Of a stretch of 64,000 bases of DNA, positions 30,034-38,665 are shown piece after piece. The stretch comes from Halopseudomonas phragmitis. GTDB taxonomy: Bacteria; Pseudomonadota; Gammaproteobacteria; Pseudomonadales; Pseudomonadaceae. Location: NCBI RefSeq assembly GCF_002056295.1, contig NZ_CP020100.1:2565501-2629500 (forward strand). The letters run 5' to 3'. The first letter of the stretch is position 1; every line of letters starts with the position of its first letter. The position numbers were made by a program, and so were the translations under genes. The notes beneath the pieces were generated by a model. It searched no databases. It saw only the letters and a program-made list of their open reading frames with translations, and was not told where the DNA came from.

Positions 30034-31563
30034 TCAGCCCTGTTGGGTCAACGCCTTGAAGCGCATCAGTTCGGTCAGCCGGTAGCCACGATAACGCCCC
30101 ATCGCCAGCATGAAGCCTACCAGTACCAGCAAGATTGCCGGGAAGGTGAAGACGAAGTAGGTCAGCTCCGGAATGGTCATCAACAGGTGCGCGAGGGTAG
30201 CAGCGACCAGTGTGCCGAGTGCGACCTTGAACGAATGGCTGCCGCCACGCTCTTCCCAGGTGATTGACAGGCGCTCGATGGTCATGGTCAGGATCACCAT
30301 CGGGAATAGCGATACCGACAGCGCCCGCTCGATACCGAGTTTGTGACTGAACAGACTGATGGCGGCGATGACCAGCACCACGAAGGTCAGTACGATCGAC
30401 AAGCGTGGCAGCATCTGCAGCTTCAGGTGTTCAAGGTAGGAGCGCAGTGACAGGCCCAGCGCGGTAATCAGGGTGAACAACACGATACCCCAGCCAACTT
30501 GAGTCTCGCGGAAGGCCAGGGCGATCAGTACCGGGGTAAAGGTCCCCAGGGTCTGGATGCCGATCAGGTTGCGCAGAATCAGGATTACCAGTACTCCGAC
30601 CGGGATCATGATCATCACCTGATAGACATGCTGGGCATGCAGCGGCAGGCCATAAAGCGAGTATTCGAGCAGTGCCGAGGCGCGATTCTCGGTGGTCATC
30701 TTGGCCAAGCGCAGAGCGTTCATCTCACTGTTGTTGATGGTGAAGCTGACGCGGCCCTGGCGGCCGCCTTCAAGGTTGAACAGCGGCTGGCTGCCGGTCC
30801 ACCAGATCAGGCGGTTGTCGGGGATGCCTTGCTGGCCGGTTTCAGGGTGGTAATACAGCCAGCGCTCGCCGTTATGGCTACGCAGCCACAGTTCCGGCTC
30901 CTGATTGGCCGTGCTTTCCAGGCGAATGGTATGTACCAGCTCCAGCGGGATTCGTGCATTGGACAGCAGCACATCAATTACCCGGGCCTTGTCCAGCGCA
31001 CTGGCGCTGCCGCCAAGCAGCAGCTTGACATTGTCGTCGGTGATGTCATTGACCCGGCGAATGGTTTCACTGATGAAGGTTTCGATGTCGGCCGAGTGCT
31101 GGCGGATCGGACTGATCAATGCATCGGCGGCGACCTGCTCGGGGCCATCCAGAACAATCGGCTGGCGTGCTGGAGGCGGCGGCGCGACCGTGGGGGCGGT
31201 GCTGTAGCGCTTGGTCAGCACCAGGCGGTAGTACAGGGTCTGGGTGCCACTGGCACGGCGGGCTGACCAGGTCACCCGGCGGTTGCTCTGCACCTGATTG
31301 ATGCTGACTCCGTAATTGTTGGAGATGAAGCTTTCGTTAAGGCTGATGTAGTCCTGATTCAGTGGCGGAATGAACATCTGAGCCTTGATGGGGACGCCAC
31401 TGCTGGCCTGAAACTCGAACTTGGCGTCGAGGCTCCAGATATCGTCGGTTTCGTCTTCCTTGACCGGAATGTCGAGCACGACGATCTGGTATCCGGTGAT
31501 CAGCAGGCCAAGGCTTACAAGAATGAAGATAAGGATTTTCAGGTGCAAGTTGAGCGATTGCAT
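30034..31563 (-). CDS. Inactive transglutaminase-like membrane protein (7-TM)
   Basis: 509 residues from ATG31563 (MQSLNLHLKILIFILVSLGL). An N-terminal helix precedes an extracytoplasmic region of about 260 residues with a transglutaminase-like part (NDITDDNVKLLLGGSASALD, ARIPLELVHTIRL, WLYYHPETG) that lacks a clear Cys-His-Asp triad. The C-terminal half has about seven helices (VYQVMIMIPVGVLVILILRN, VLTFVVLVIAAISLF, FTFPAILLVLVGFMLAMG). It is cotranscribed with the ligase-like gene downstream. Its function is unknown; a scaffold or transporter for the ligase product is one idea. Confidence 0.85.
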   Translation of the reverse strand: MQSLNLHLKILIFILVSLGLLITGYQIVVLDIPVKEDETDDIWSLDAKFEFQASSGVPIKAQMFIPPLNQDYISLNESFISNNYGVSINQVQSNRRVTWSARRASGTQTLYYRLVLTKRYSTAPTVAPPPPARQPIVLDGPEQVAADALISPIRQHSADIETFISETIRRVNDITDDNVKLLLGGSASALDKARVIDVLLSNARIPLELVHTIRLESTANQEPELWLRSHNGERWLYYHPETGQQGIPDNRLIWWTGSQPLFNLEGGRQGRVSFTINNSEMNALRLAKMTTENRASALLEYSLYGLPLHAQHVYQVMIMIPVGVLVILILRNLIGIQTLGTFTPVLIALAFRETQVGWGIVLFTLITALGLSLRSYLEHLKLQMLPRLSIVLTFVVLVIAAISLFSHKLGIERALSVSLFPMVILTMTIERLSITWEERGGSHSFKVALGTLVAATLAHLLMTIPELTYFVFTFPAILLVLVGFMLAMGRYRGYRLTELMRFKALTQQG

Positions 31564-31838
31564 AGTCTTCCCAGTGGCTGTGTAGGTCACCGCTTCCTGT
31601 CGTCATCCAGGTGCGCAGGCATCGGTTCGGTGAACAGGGCGGCATATTAGCACGCCCTCAGGTTGGTACGTAGTCCGGCCGAAAAGTGCCATGGCAGTGT
31701 CTCGATGCCGGTGACTGACGCTTCTGGTCGATGGTTGGCGGCAGGTATTGAAGAGAGATTGTGAGGGCTGTCCATGCATGGTCCATAAGGTTGGCAGATT
31801 CTGAGTACAGAATAGCGTAATAAGGGTTTTTTGATGGA
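31564..31838. other. Intergenic stretch upstream of prpR
   Basis: This leader and gap between the divergent transglutaminase-like gene and prpR holds no convincing gene. Short frames on the minus strand lack ribosome sites and family features. The zinc-protease gene often found beside the ligase/transglutaminase pair is absent here. The promoter for prpR begins at the right end (31839). Confidence 0.6.
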
Positions 31839-31871
31839 TTGTTGACAATCTTGTGCGGTGAGGCGCATTAT
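31839..31871 (+). promoter_or_regulatory. Promoter of the prp operon with overlapping GntR-type operator
   Basis: A perfect -35 TTGACA (31842-31847) and a -10 CATTAT (31866-31871) are 18 bp apart. The -35 is embedded in TTGTTGACAA (31839-31848), which fits the TTGT-NN-ACAA palindrome of FadR/VanR-type GntR operators. Binding of the regulator here would block RNA polymerase, suggesting autorepression relieved by a propionate-derived ligand. Confidence 0.6.
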
Positions 31872-31911
31872 TCGCTCAGTTGAATCGTGTTGACCAATAA
31901 TTTAACAAAGG

Positions 31912-31921
31912 TTGTCAACAA
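31912..31921 (+). promoter_or_regulatory. Second GntR-type operator at the prpR start
   Basis: TTGTCAACAA again fits TTGT-NN-ACAA and is the exact reverse complement of the site at 31839-31848. It ends directly before the TTG start codon, downstream of the promoter. Two such sites 73 bp apart could allow looping or roadblock repression. Confidence 0.55.
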
Positions 31922-32635
31922 TTGGCTGAAGCAGACACCCAGTCGCCCGCGCTCACCCTGTCCGACGGTGCCTTTGCCCGTATCCAGTCGGCAATCGTCA
32001 AAGGCGAGATTGCGCCGGGTACCCGTATCAGCGAGCAGTATCTGAGCAGTACTTTCGGTATTGGTCGTGGCCCGCTGCGCGAAGCCATCCGTCGGCTCGA
32101 GGGGCGGCGTCTGGTGGTGCGCATTCCGCATGCTGGGGTGCGTGTTGTTTCACTCAGCTATGCAGAGCTGATCGAGCTGTACCATGTGCGTGAAGCGCTG
32201 GAAGGCATGGCCTGTCGGTTGGCGGCGCAGAACATGAGCGATGAGGAAATCGCCGGTCTGCGTGAGGTGCTGGCGACCCATGAGAAACACAGTGGTCTCA
32301 AGGCCAACGAGTCCTATTATCAGCAGGAAGGTGATCTGGATATTCATTACCGGATCATTCAGGGCAGCAAGAACCAGACCCTCAGCGACATGCTATGTGG
32401 TGATCTCTACCACCTTGTGCGCATGTACCGCTACCGCTACTCCACTACGCCCAAGCGTCCGCAGCAGGCGTTCGCCGAACATCATCGAATCATTGAAGCC
32501 ATCGCCGACCGTGATGGCGAGCTCGCGGAAATGTTGATGCGCCGCCATATCAGCGCTTCACGCCGCAACATCGAGCGTCGCATGCAACAGCAAGACGCGC
32601 CCCAAGATCCTCAGGAGGGACTGAATGATGAGTAA
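31922..32635 (+). CDS. prpR: GntR-family regulator of the methylcitrate operon
   Basis: 237 residues from TTG31922, preceded by AAAGG (31907-31911); no in-frame ATG is close. The N-terminal winged helix ([40 protein letters not shown]) is followed by a FadR/FCD-type ligand domain ([57 protein letters not shown] with metal-binding His). It leads the operon and overlaps prpB by 11 bases. In Pseudomonas this FCD regulator is the usual prp repressor, unlike the sigma54-type PrpR of enterics. Confidence 0.88.
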   Translation: MAEADTQSPALTLSDGAFARIQSAIVKGEIAPGTRISEQYLSSTFGIGRGPLREAIRRLEGRRLVVRIPHAGVRVVSLSYAELIELYHVREALEGMACRLAAQNMSDEEIAGLREVLATHEKHSGLKANESYYQQEGDLDIHYRIIQGSKNQTLSDMLCGDLYHLVRMYRYRYSTTPKRPQQAFAEHHRIIEAIADRDGELAEMLMRRHISASRRNIERRMQQQDAPQDPQEGLNDE

Positions 32636-33512
32636 TAGCCCAGGTCAACGTTTCCGTCAGGCGCTTGCTGAAGAGCAACCCTTGCAGGTTATCGGCGCGA
32701 TCAACGCCAATCACGCCCTGCTGGCCAAGCGTGCCGGCTTTAAGGCCATCTATCTGTCTGGTGGTGGCGTCGCTGCCGGTTCGCTGGGTTTGCCGGATCT
32801 GGGTATCAACACTCTGGAAGATGTGCTGATCGACGTGCGCCGGATTACCGATGTCTGCGACCTGCCGCTGCTGGTGGATATCGATACCGGTTTTGGTCCC
32901 AGCGCTTTCAACATTGAGCGCACGGTCAAGAGCCTGATCAAGGCCGGTGCCGCTGCCGCGCACATTGAGGATCAGGTAGGTGCCAAGCGCTGTGGCCACC
33001 GCCCGGGCAAGGAAATTGTCTCGACCGAGGAAATGGTTGACCGGGTCAGGGCTGCGGCCGATGCCAAGACCGATCCAGACTTCTTCCTGATCGCCCGCAC
33101 TGATGCTATCCAGGCCGAAGGCGTGGACGCCGCGATTGCGCGGTGCAAGGCCTATGTCGAGGCCGGTGCCGATGGCATTTTCGCCGAGGCCGCTTACGAT
33201 CTGCCTACCTACGAGCGCTTCGTCAAGGAGCTGAATGTGCCGGTTCTGGCCAACATTACCGAGTTTGGCGCCACCCCGTTGTTCAGTCGTGATGAGCTGG
33301 CCTCGGTGGGGGTGGCCATCCAGCTGTATCCGCTGTCGGCGTTTCGGGCCGCGAACAAAGCGGCGGAAAATGTCTACACCGCGATTCGTCAGGAAGGTCA
33401 CCAGAAGAGTGTGGTCGACAGCATGCAGACCCGCGCCGAGCTCTATGACCGTATTGGCTATCACGCCTTTGAGCAGAAGCTGGATGCGCTGTTTGCTGCC
33501 GGCAAGAAGTAA
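32625..33512 (+). CDS. prpB: 2-methylisocitrate lyase
   Basis: 295 residues; ATG32625 follows AGGAGGG. It cleaves 2-methylisocitrate to pyruvate and succinate, the last step of the methylcitrate cycle. Catalytic Cys123 lies in [13 protein letters not shown]; other ICL-superfamily motifs are [35 protein letters not shown] and FLIARTDA. Confidence 0.97.
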   Translation: MMSNSPGQRFRQALAEEQPLQVIGAINANHALLAKRAGFKAIYLSGGGVAAGSLGLPDLGINTLEDVLIDVRRITDVCDLPLLVDIDTGFGPSAFNIERTVKSLIKAGAAAAHIEDQVGAKRCGHRPGKEIVSTEEMVDRVRAAADAKTDPDFFLIARTDAIQAEGVDAAIARCKAYVEAGADGIFAEAAYDLPTYERFVKELNVPVLANITEFGATPLFSRDELASVGVAIQLYPLSAFRAANKAAENVYTAIRQEGHQKSVVDSMQTRAELYDRIGYHAFEQKLDALFAAGKK

Positions 33513-33582
33513 TAAGCCGGTCCGGCCCCGCCCTGGTGGGGCTGTTGAATAACGACAATGATTGCCTGGAAGGAGATGAACG

Positions 33583-34743
33583 ATGAGCACCAACGACACC
33601 ACCACGCCGACGTTCAAACCGAAGAAGTCCGTTGCCCTGAGCGGCACCACCGCCGGTAACACCGCGCTGTGCACCGTAGGTCGCAGCGGCAATGATCTGC
33701 ATTACCGCGGCTATGACATTCTTGATGTCGCCACCACCTGCGAGTTCGAGGAAATCGCTCACCTGCTGGTCCATGGCAAGCTGCCGACCATCGCTGAGCT
33801 GGCCGGTTACAAGACCAAGCTCAAGGCCCTGCGCGGCCTGCCGGCCGGGGTCAAGGCCGCGTTGGAACAACTGCCGCCGTCGGCGCATCCGATGGATGTG
33901 ATGCGGACTGGCGTCTCGGTGCTGGGCTGCCTGTCGCCAGAGAAGGACGACCACAACCATCCCGGCGCCCGCGACATTGCCGACAAGCTGATGGCCTGCC
34001 TGGGTTCGATGCTGCTGTACTGGTATCACTACAGCCACAACGGCAAGCGCATCGACGTCGAGACCGATGACGATTCTATCGGGGGGCATTTCCTGCACCT
34101 GCTGCACGGCGAAAAGCCGCGCGATTCCTGGGTGCGCGCCATGCACACCAGCCTGATCCTGTATGCCGAGCATGAATTTAACGCGTCGACCTTTACCTCA
34201 CGGGTGATTGCCGGTACCGGCTCGGATATGTACTCCTGCATCGCCGGTGGTATCGGCGCCCTGCGTGGTCCCAAGCATGGCGGTGCCAACGAGGTCGCTT
34301 TCGAGATCCAGAAGCGCTACGACAATCCGGACGAGGCTGAAACCGACATCCGCGAGCGGGTGGGACGCAAGGAAGTGGTAATCGGCTTCGGCCATCCGGT
34401 CTATACCGTCGCCGATCCGCGCAACAAGGTGATCAAGGAAGTGGCCCGCGAACTCTCAGTAGAGCAGGGCAATACCAAGATGTACGACATTGCCGAGCGT
34501 CTGGAAAGCGTGATGTGGGAAATCAAGAAGATGTTTCCCAACCTCGACTGGTTCAGCGCCGTGAGCTACCACATGATGGGCGTACCGACTGCCATGTTTA
34601 CCCCATTGTTCGTCATCGCCCGTACCTCGGGCTGGTCCAGCCATGTCATCGAACAGCGTATCGACGGCAAGATCATCCGCCCCAGCGCCAACTACGTCGG
34701 CCCGGAAGATCTGAAATTCGTCCCGCTCAAGGATCGCAAGTAA
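33583..34743 (+). CDS. prpC: 2-methylcitrate synthase
   Basis: 386 residues, preceded by AAGGAGATG. It condenses propionyl-CoA with oxaloacetate. Citrate-synthase motifs: [20 protein letters not shown], the catalytic His in [17 protein letters not shown] and [14 protein letters not shown], and the catalytic Asp in [20 protein letters not shown]. The short type with LHYRGYDI is typical of methylcitrate synthases. The stop abuts the acnD start. Confidence 0.97.
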   Translation: MSTNDTTTPTFKPKKSVALSGTTAGNTALCTVGRSGNDLHYRGYDILDVATTCEFEEIAHLLVHGKLPTIAELAGYKTKLKALRGLPAGVKAALEQLPPSAHPMDVMRTGVSVLGCLSPEKDDHNHPGARDIADKLMACLGSMLLYWYHYSHNGKRIDVETDDDSIGGHFLHLLHGEKPRDSWVRAMHTSLILYAEHEFNASTFTSRVIAGTGSDMYSCIAGGIGALRGPKHGGANEVAFEIQKRYDNPDEAETDIRERVGRKEVVIGFGHPVYTVADPRNKVIKEVARELSVEQGNTKMYDIAERLESVMWEIKKMFPNLDWFSAVSYHMMGVPTAMFTPLFVIARTSGWSSHVIEQRIDGKIIRPSANYVGPEDLKFVPLKDRK

Positions 34744-37350
34744 ATGAACACTCAATACCGCAAACCCTTGCCGGGCACTGACCTGGACTATTTCGATGCC
34801 CAGGCGGCGGTCGATGCGATCGCGCCGGGCGCCTACGCCAGGTTGCCGTACACCTCGCGGGTGCTGGCTGAGAACCTGGTGCGCCGTTGTGAGCCGGCGA
34901 CCCTGACTGATTCGCTCAAGCAGTTGATCGAACGCAAACGCGAGATGGACTTCCCCTGGTATCCGGCCCGGGTGGTCTGTCACGACATTCTGGGTCAGAC
35001 CGCGCTGGTCGATCTGGCTGGTCTGCGCGATGCCATCGCCGACAAGGGTGGTGATCCGGCCAAGGTCAATCCGGTGGTGCCGGTACAGTTGATTGTTGAC
35101 CACTCGTTGGCGGTCGAATGCGGCGGTTATGACCCGCAGGCGTTCGAGAAGAACCGTACCATCGAGGACCGTCGTAACGAAGACCGCTTCCATTTCATCG
35201 ACTGGACCAAGTATGCGTTCAAGAATGTTGATGTGATCCCGCCTGGCAATGGCATCATGCACCAGATCAATCTGGAGAAGATGAGCCCGGTGATTCAGGC
35301 CCGTGACGGCGTTGCCTTCCCGGATACCTGCGTCGGTACCGACAGCCATACGCCGCATGTCGATGCCCTGGGGGTGATCGCCATCGGCGTTGGTGGTTTG
35401 GAAGCCGAGAACGTGATGCTTGGCCGTGCCTCCTGGATGCGTCTGCCGGACATCGTCGGTGTCGAGCTGACCGGCAAGCTGCAGCCGGGGATTACCGCCA
35501 CCGACATGGTCCTGGCGCTGACTGAATTCCTGCGCAAGGAACGGGTCGTGGGTGCCTATCTGGAGTTCCGTGGTGCGGGTGCCGCCAGTCTGACCCTGGG
35601 GGATCGGGCGACCATCTCCAACATGGCGCCGGAATACGGTGCCACGGCGGCGATGTTCTTCATCGATCAGCAGACCATCGATTATCTGAAACTGACCGGC
35701 CGCGATGACGAGCAGGTTAAACTGGTCGAGACCTATGCCAGGCAGGCGGGGCTTTGGGCTGACAGCCTGGCTGATGCCGACTATGAGCGCGTGCTGCGTT
35801 TCGATCTGTCCTCTGTAGTGCGCAATATGGCTGGCCCGTCCAACCCGCATGCCCGGGTCGCCACCAGCGATCTGGCGGCCAAAGGGATCGCCGTGGGCCT
35901 GGAGCAGGCGCGTGCCCAGGAAGCTGAAGGCTTGATGCCCGATGGCGCGGTAATTATCGCTGCCATTACCAGCTGTACCAACACCAGCAACCCGCGCAAC
36001 GTGATTGCCGCCGGCTTGCTGGCACGCAACGCTAACAAACTCGGCCTGACCCGCAAGCCCTGGGTCAAGACCTCGCTGGCGCCGGGCTCGCGGGTAGTGG
36101 CTGACTATCTGCAGGAAGCTGGTCTGACCCATGAGCTGGAGCAGCTTGGCTTCGGTGTGGTGGCCTTTGCCTGTACTACCTGCAACGGTATGTCCGGCGC
36201 GTTGGATCCGAAGATTCAGCAGGAGATCATCGACCGCGACCTGTATGCCACCGCCGTGTTGTCGGGCAACCGCAACTTCGACGGGCGTATCCATCCCTAT
36301 GCCAAGCAGGCCTTCCTGGCTTCACCGCCGCTGGTAGTGGCTTATGCGATTGCCGGGACCATCCGTTTCGATATCGAAAAGGATGTGCTGGGTGTTGTTG
36401 ATGGCAAGGAAGTTCGTTTGCAGGATATCTGGCCGAACGATGAGGAAATCGATGCGGTACTCAAGGCCTCGGTCAAGCCCGAGCAATTCCGCAAGGTCTA
36501 TATCCCGATGTTCGACATCACCCGCGACAACAGCGCCAAGGTCAGTCCGCTGTACGACTGGCGACCGATGTCCACCTATATCCGCCGCCCGCCGTACTGG
36601 GAGGGAGCGCTGGCTGGTGAGCGCACGCTCAAGGGTATGCGTCCGCTGGCGGTACTGCCGGACAACATCACGACTGATCACTTGTCACCGTCCAACGCGA
36701 TCATGATGGACAGTGCGGCTGGGGAATACTTGCATAAAATGGGCCTGCCGGAGGAGGATTTCAATTCCTACGCTACCCATCGCGGCGATCACCTGACCGC
36801 CCAGCGTGCGACCTTCGCCAATCCCAAGCTGATCAACGAAATGGCCGTGGTCGATGGTCAGGTCAAGCAGGGCTCGCTGGCCCGGGTCGAACCTGACGGC
36901 AAGGTCATGCGCATGTGGGAAGCCATCGAAACCTACATGAACCGCAAGCAGCCGTTGATCATCATCGCCGGGGCCGACTACGGTCAGGGCAGTTCACGCG
37001 ACTGGGCGGCCAAGGGCGTGCGTCTGGCCGGAGTCGAGGCAATCGTGGCCGAAGGTTTCGAGCGCATTCACCGCACCAACCTGATCGGCATGGGCGTACT
37101 GCCGCTGGAGTTCAAGCCAGGTACCACGCGCAAGACCCTGGGTATCGACGGTACTGAAACCTTTGACGTGCTCGGTGAGCGCAAGCCACGTACCGAGCTG
37201 ACTCTGGTCATCCATCGGACCAATGGTGAAGTGATCAAGGTGCCGGTCATCTGTCGTCTGGACAGCGATGAGGAAGTGTCGATTTACGAGGCGGGCGGGG
37301 TGCTGCAGCGCTTTGCTCAGGACTTCCTTGAGGCCGAGGCGACAGCATGA
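34744..37350 (+). CDS. acnD: Fe/S-dependent 2-methylcitrate dehydratase
   Basis: 868 residues of aconitase-A type. Cluster ligands are in AAITSCTNTSNPRNVIAAGL and VVAFACTTCNGMSGAL; the swivel domain contains LIIIAGADYGQGSSRDWAAK. It dehydrates 2-methylcitrate to a 2-methylaconitate isomer that PrpF then isomerises. It starts one base after prpC ends and overlaps prpF by four (ATGA). Confidence 0.96.
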   Translation: MNTQYRKPLPGTDLDYFDAQAAVDAIAPGAYARLPYTSRVLAENLVRRCEPATLTDSLKQLIERKREMDFPWYPARVVCHDILGQTALVDLAGLRDAIADKGGDPAKVNPVVPVQLIVDHSLAVECGGYDPQAFEKNRTIEDRRNEDRFHFIDWTKYAFKNVDVIPPGNGIMHQINLEKMSPVIQARDGVAFPDTCVGTDSHTPHVDALGVIAIGVGGLEAENVMLGRASWMRLPDIVGVELTGKLQPGITATDMVLALTEFLRKERVVGAYLEFRGAGAASLTLGDRATISNMAPEYGATAAMFFIDQQTIDYLKLTGRDDEQVKLVETYARQAGLWADSLADADYERVLRFDLSSVVRNMAGPSNPHARVATSDLAAKGIAVGLEQARAQEAEGLMPDGAVIIAAITSCTNTSNPRNVIAAGLLARNANKLGLTRKPWVKTSLAPGSRVVADYLQEAGLTHELEQLGFGVVAFACTTCNGMSGALDPKIQQEIIDRDLYATAVLSGNRNFDGRIHPYAKQAFLASPPLVVAYAIAGTIRFDIEKDVLGVVDGKEVRLQDIWPNDEEIDAVLKASVKPEQFRKVYIPMFDITRDNSAKVSPLYDWRPMSTYIRRPPYWEGALAGERTLKGMRPLAVLPDNITTDHLSPSNAIMMDSAAGEYLHKMGLPEEDFNSYATHRGDHLTAQRATFANPKLINEMAVVDGQVKQGSLARVEPDGKVMRMWEAIETYMNRKQPLIIIAGADYGQGSSRDWAAKGVRLAGVEAIVAEGFERIHRTNLIGMGVLPLEFKPGTTRKTLGIDGTETFDVLGERKPRTELTLVIHRTNGEVIKVPVICRLDSDEEVSIYEAGGVLQRFAQDFLEAEATA

Positions 37351-38543
37351 GTCATCCTGCACAAATCAAAATCCCCGCCACTTACATGCGTGGCGGTACC
37401 AGCAAGGGGGTGTTCTTCCGTCTGGAGGATCTGCCGTCCAGCTGCCAGGTGCCGGGTACGGCGCGTGACAAGCTGTTCATGCGGGTGATCGGCAGCCCCG
37501 ACCCTTATGCCAAGCATACCGATGGTATGGGTGGGGCGACGTCCAGTACCAGCAAGTGCGTGATTCTGTCGCGCAGCACGCAGCCGGACCATGATGTGGA
37601 TTACCTTTATGGTCAGGTGGCAATCGACAGCGCTTTTGTCGACTGGAGCGGCAACTGCGGCAATCTGTCGACCGCGGCCGGGGCTTTTGCCATTCATGCC
37701 GGGCTGGTGGATCCGGCACGGATTCCAGACGACGGTATCTGTAGCGTCAGAATTTGGCAGGCCAATATCGGCAAGACCATCATTGCCCATGTGCCGATCA
37801 GTGCCGGACAGGTGCAGGAGACCGGTGATTTCGAGTTGGATGGGGTGACCTTTCCGGCGGCGGAAATTCAGCTGGAGTTTCTTGATCCGGCCGATGAGGG
37901 TGAAGGCGAGGGTGGCGGGGCGATGTTCCCTACCGGCAATCTGGTCGATGACCTGGTGGTGCCGGGTGTCGGCACCTTGGAGGTGACGCTGATCAACGCC
38001 GGTATCCCGACTGTGTTCGTCAATGCCGCCGCCATTGGTTACAGCGGCACTGAGCTGCAGGAGGCGATCAATGGTGACGCCAGGGCTCTGGCCATGTTCG
38101 AAGCCATTCGTGCCCAGGGCGCGGTGAAAATGGGGCTGATCAGCGACGTCAGTCAGGCTGCCAGCCGTCAGCACACGCCCAAGGTCGCCTTTGTCGCGCC
38201 GCCGGTCGACCATGTGTCCTCCAGCGGCAAGGTCGTCAAGGCTGGTGATATCGATCTCTTGGTGCGGGCGTTGTCGATGGGCAAGCTGCATCACGCCATG
38301 ATGGGTACCGCAGCCGTGGCTATCGGCACGGCTGCCGCCATTCCAGGGACGTTGGTGAACCTGGCCGCCGGTGGTGGTGAGCGCCAGTCAGTGGTGTTCG
38401 GACATCCGTCCGGCACTCTGCGGGTTGGTGCCGAGGCGGTCCGGCTCGACGGCCAATGGCAGGTCAAAAAGGCGATCATGAGTCGCAGTGCGCGCATCCT
38501 GATGGAAGGCTGGGTACGGGTGCCGGGAGACTGCTTCGAGTAA
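37347..38543 (+). CDS. prpF: 2-methylaconitate cis-trans isomerase
   Basis: 398 residues with a diaminopimelate-epimerase-like fold: IPATYMRGGTSKGVFFRLED, GMGGATSSTSKCVILSR, VDWSGNCGNLSTAAGAFAIH (catalytic region) and GHPSGTLRVGAEAVRLDGQW. It works with AcnD in the alternative route from 2-methylcitrate. A short palindromic repeat follows before prpD. Confidence 0.95.
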   Translation: MSHPAQIKIPATYMRGGTSKGVFFRLEDLPSSCQVPGTARDKLFMRVIGSPDPYAKHTDGMGGATSSTSKCVILSRSTQPDHDVDYLYGQVAIDSAFVDWSGNCGNLSTAAGAFAIHAGLVDPARIPDDGICSVRIWQANIGKTIIAHVPISAGQVQETGDFELDGVTFPAAEIQLEFLDPADEGEGEGGGAMFPTGNLVDDLVVPGVGTLEVTLINAGIPTVFVNAAAIGYSGTELQEAINGDARALAMFEAIRAQGAVKMGLISDVSQAASRQHTPKVAFVAPPVDHVSSSGKVVKAGDIDLLVRALSMGKLHHAMMGTAAVAIGTAAAIPGTLVNLAAGGGERQSVVFGHPSGTLRVGAEAVRLDGQWQVKKAIMSRSARILMEGWVRVPGDCFE

Positions 38544-38553
38544 ACCGCTATGC

Positions 38554-38588
38554 TAGGGTCTGTTGCGATGAAACGGCAACAGACCCTA
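38554..38588. repeat. 35-bp collapsed copy of the family A palindromic element
   Basis: It begins TAGGGTCTGTTGC and ends CGGCAACAGACCCTA, the same ends as the 267-bp element at 13216-13482, with everything between removed and flanking TA on both sides. The remnant forms a hairpin in the prpF-prpD gap and could also act as an RNA structure within the operon transcript. Confidence 0.85.
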
Positions 38589-38665
38589 AAGTGACTCTGG
38601 TGGCTGGTCGGGTACTCTGGTACCCGGCCGCGTCCTGTCCTCAGTTCTGAGAAGGAGCCCGCCTT

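Noticed and set aside
29068..30267. Plus-strand frame of 399 codons opposite the glutamate-ligase-like gene
   Set aside because: The opposite strand encodes a clear ATP-grasp protein; this frame is its complement and shows no domain.
30499..31266. Long plus-strand open frame (255 codons) opposite the transglutaminase-like gene
   Set aside because: It is a GC-rich shadow of a well-supported minus-strand gene, with no family features or ribosome site.
31603..31868. Small minus-strand frames between the transglutaminase-like gene and prpR
   Set aside because: No ribosome sites, no conserved features, and they would cover the prpR promoter region.
34456..36294. Minus-strand frame of 612 codons opposite prpC and acnD
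   Set aside because: It crosses two genuine genes on the other strand and has the low-complexity look of a shadow frame.
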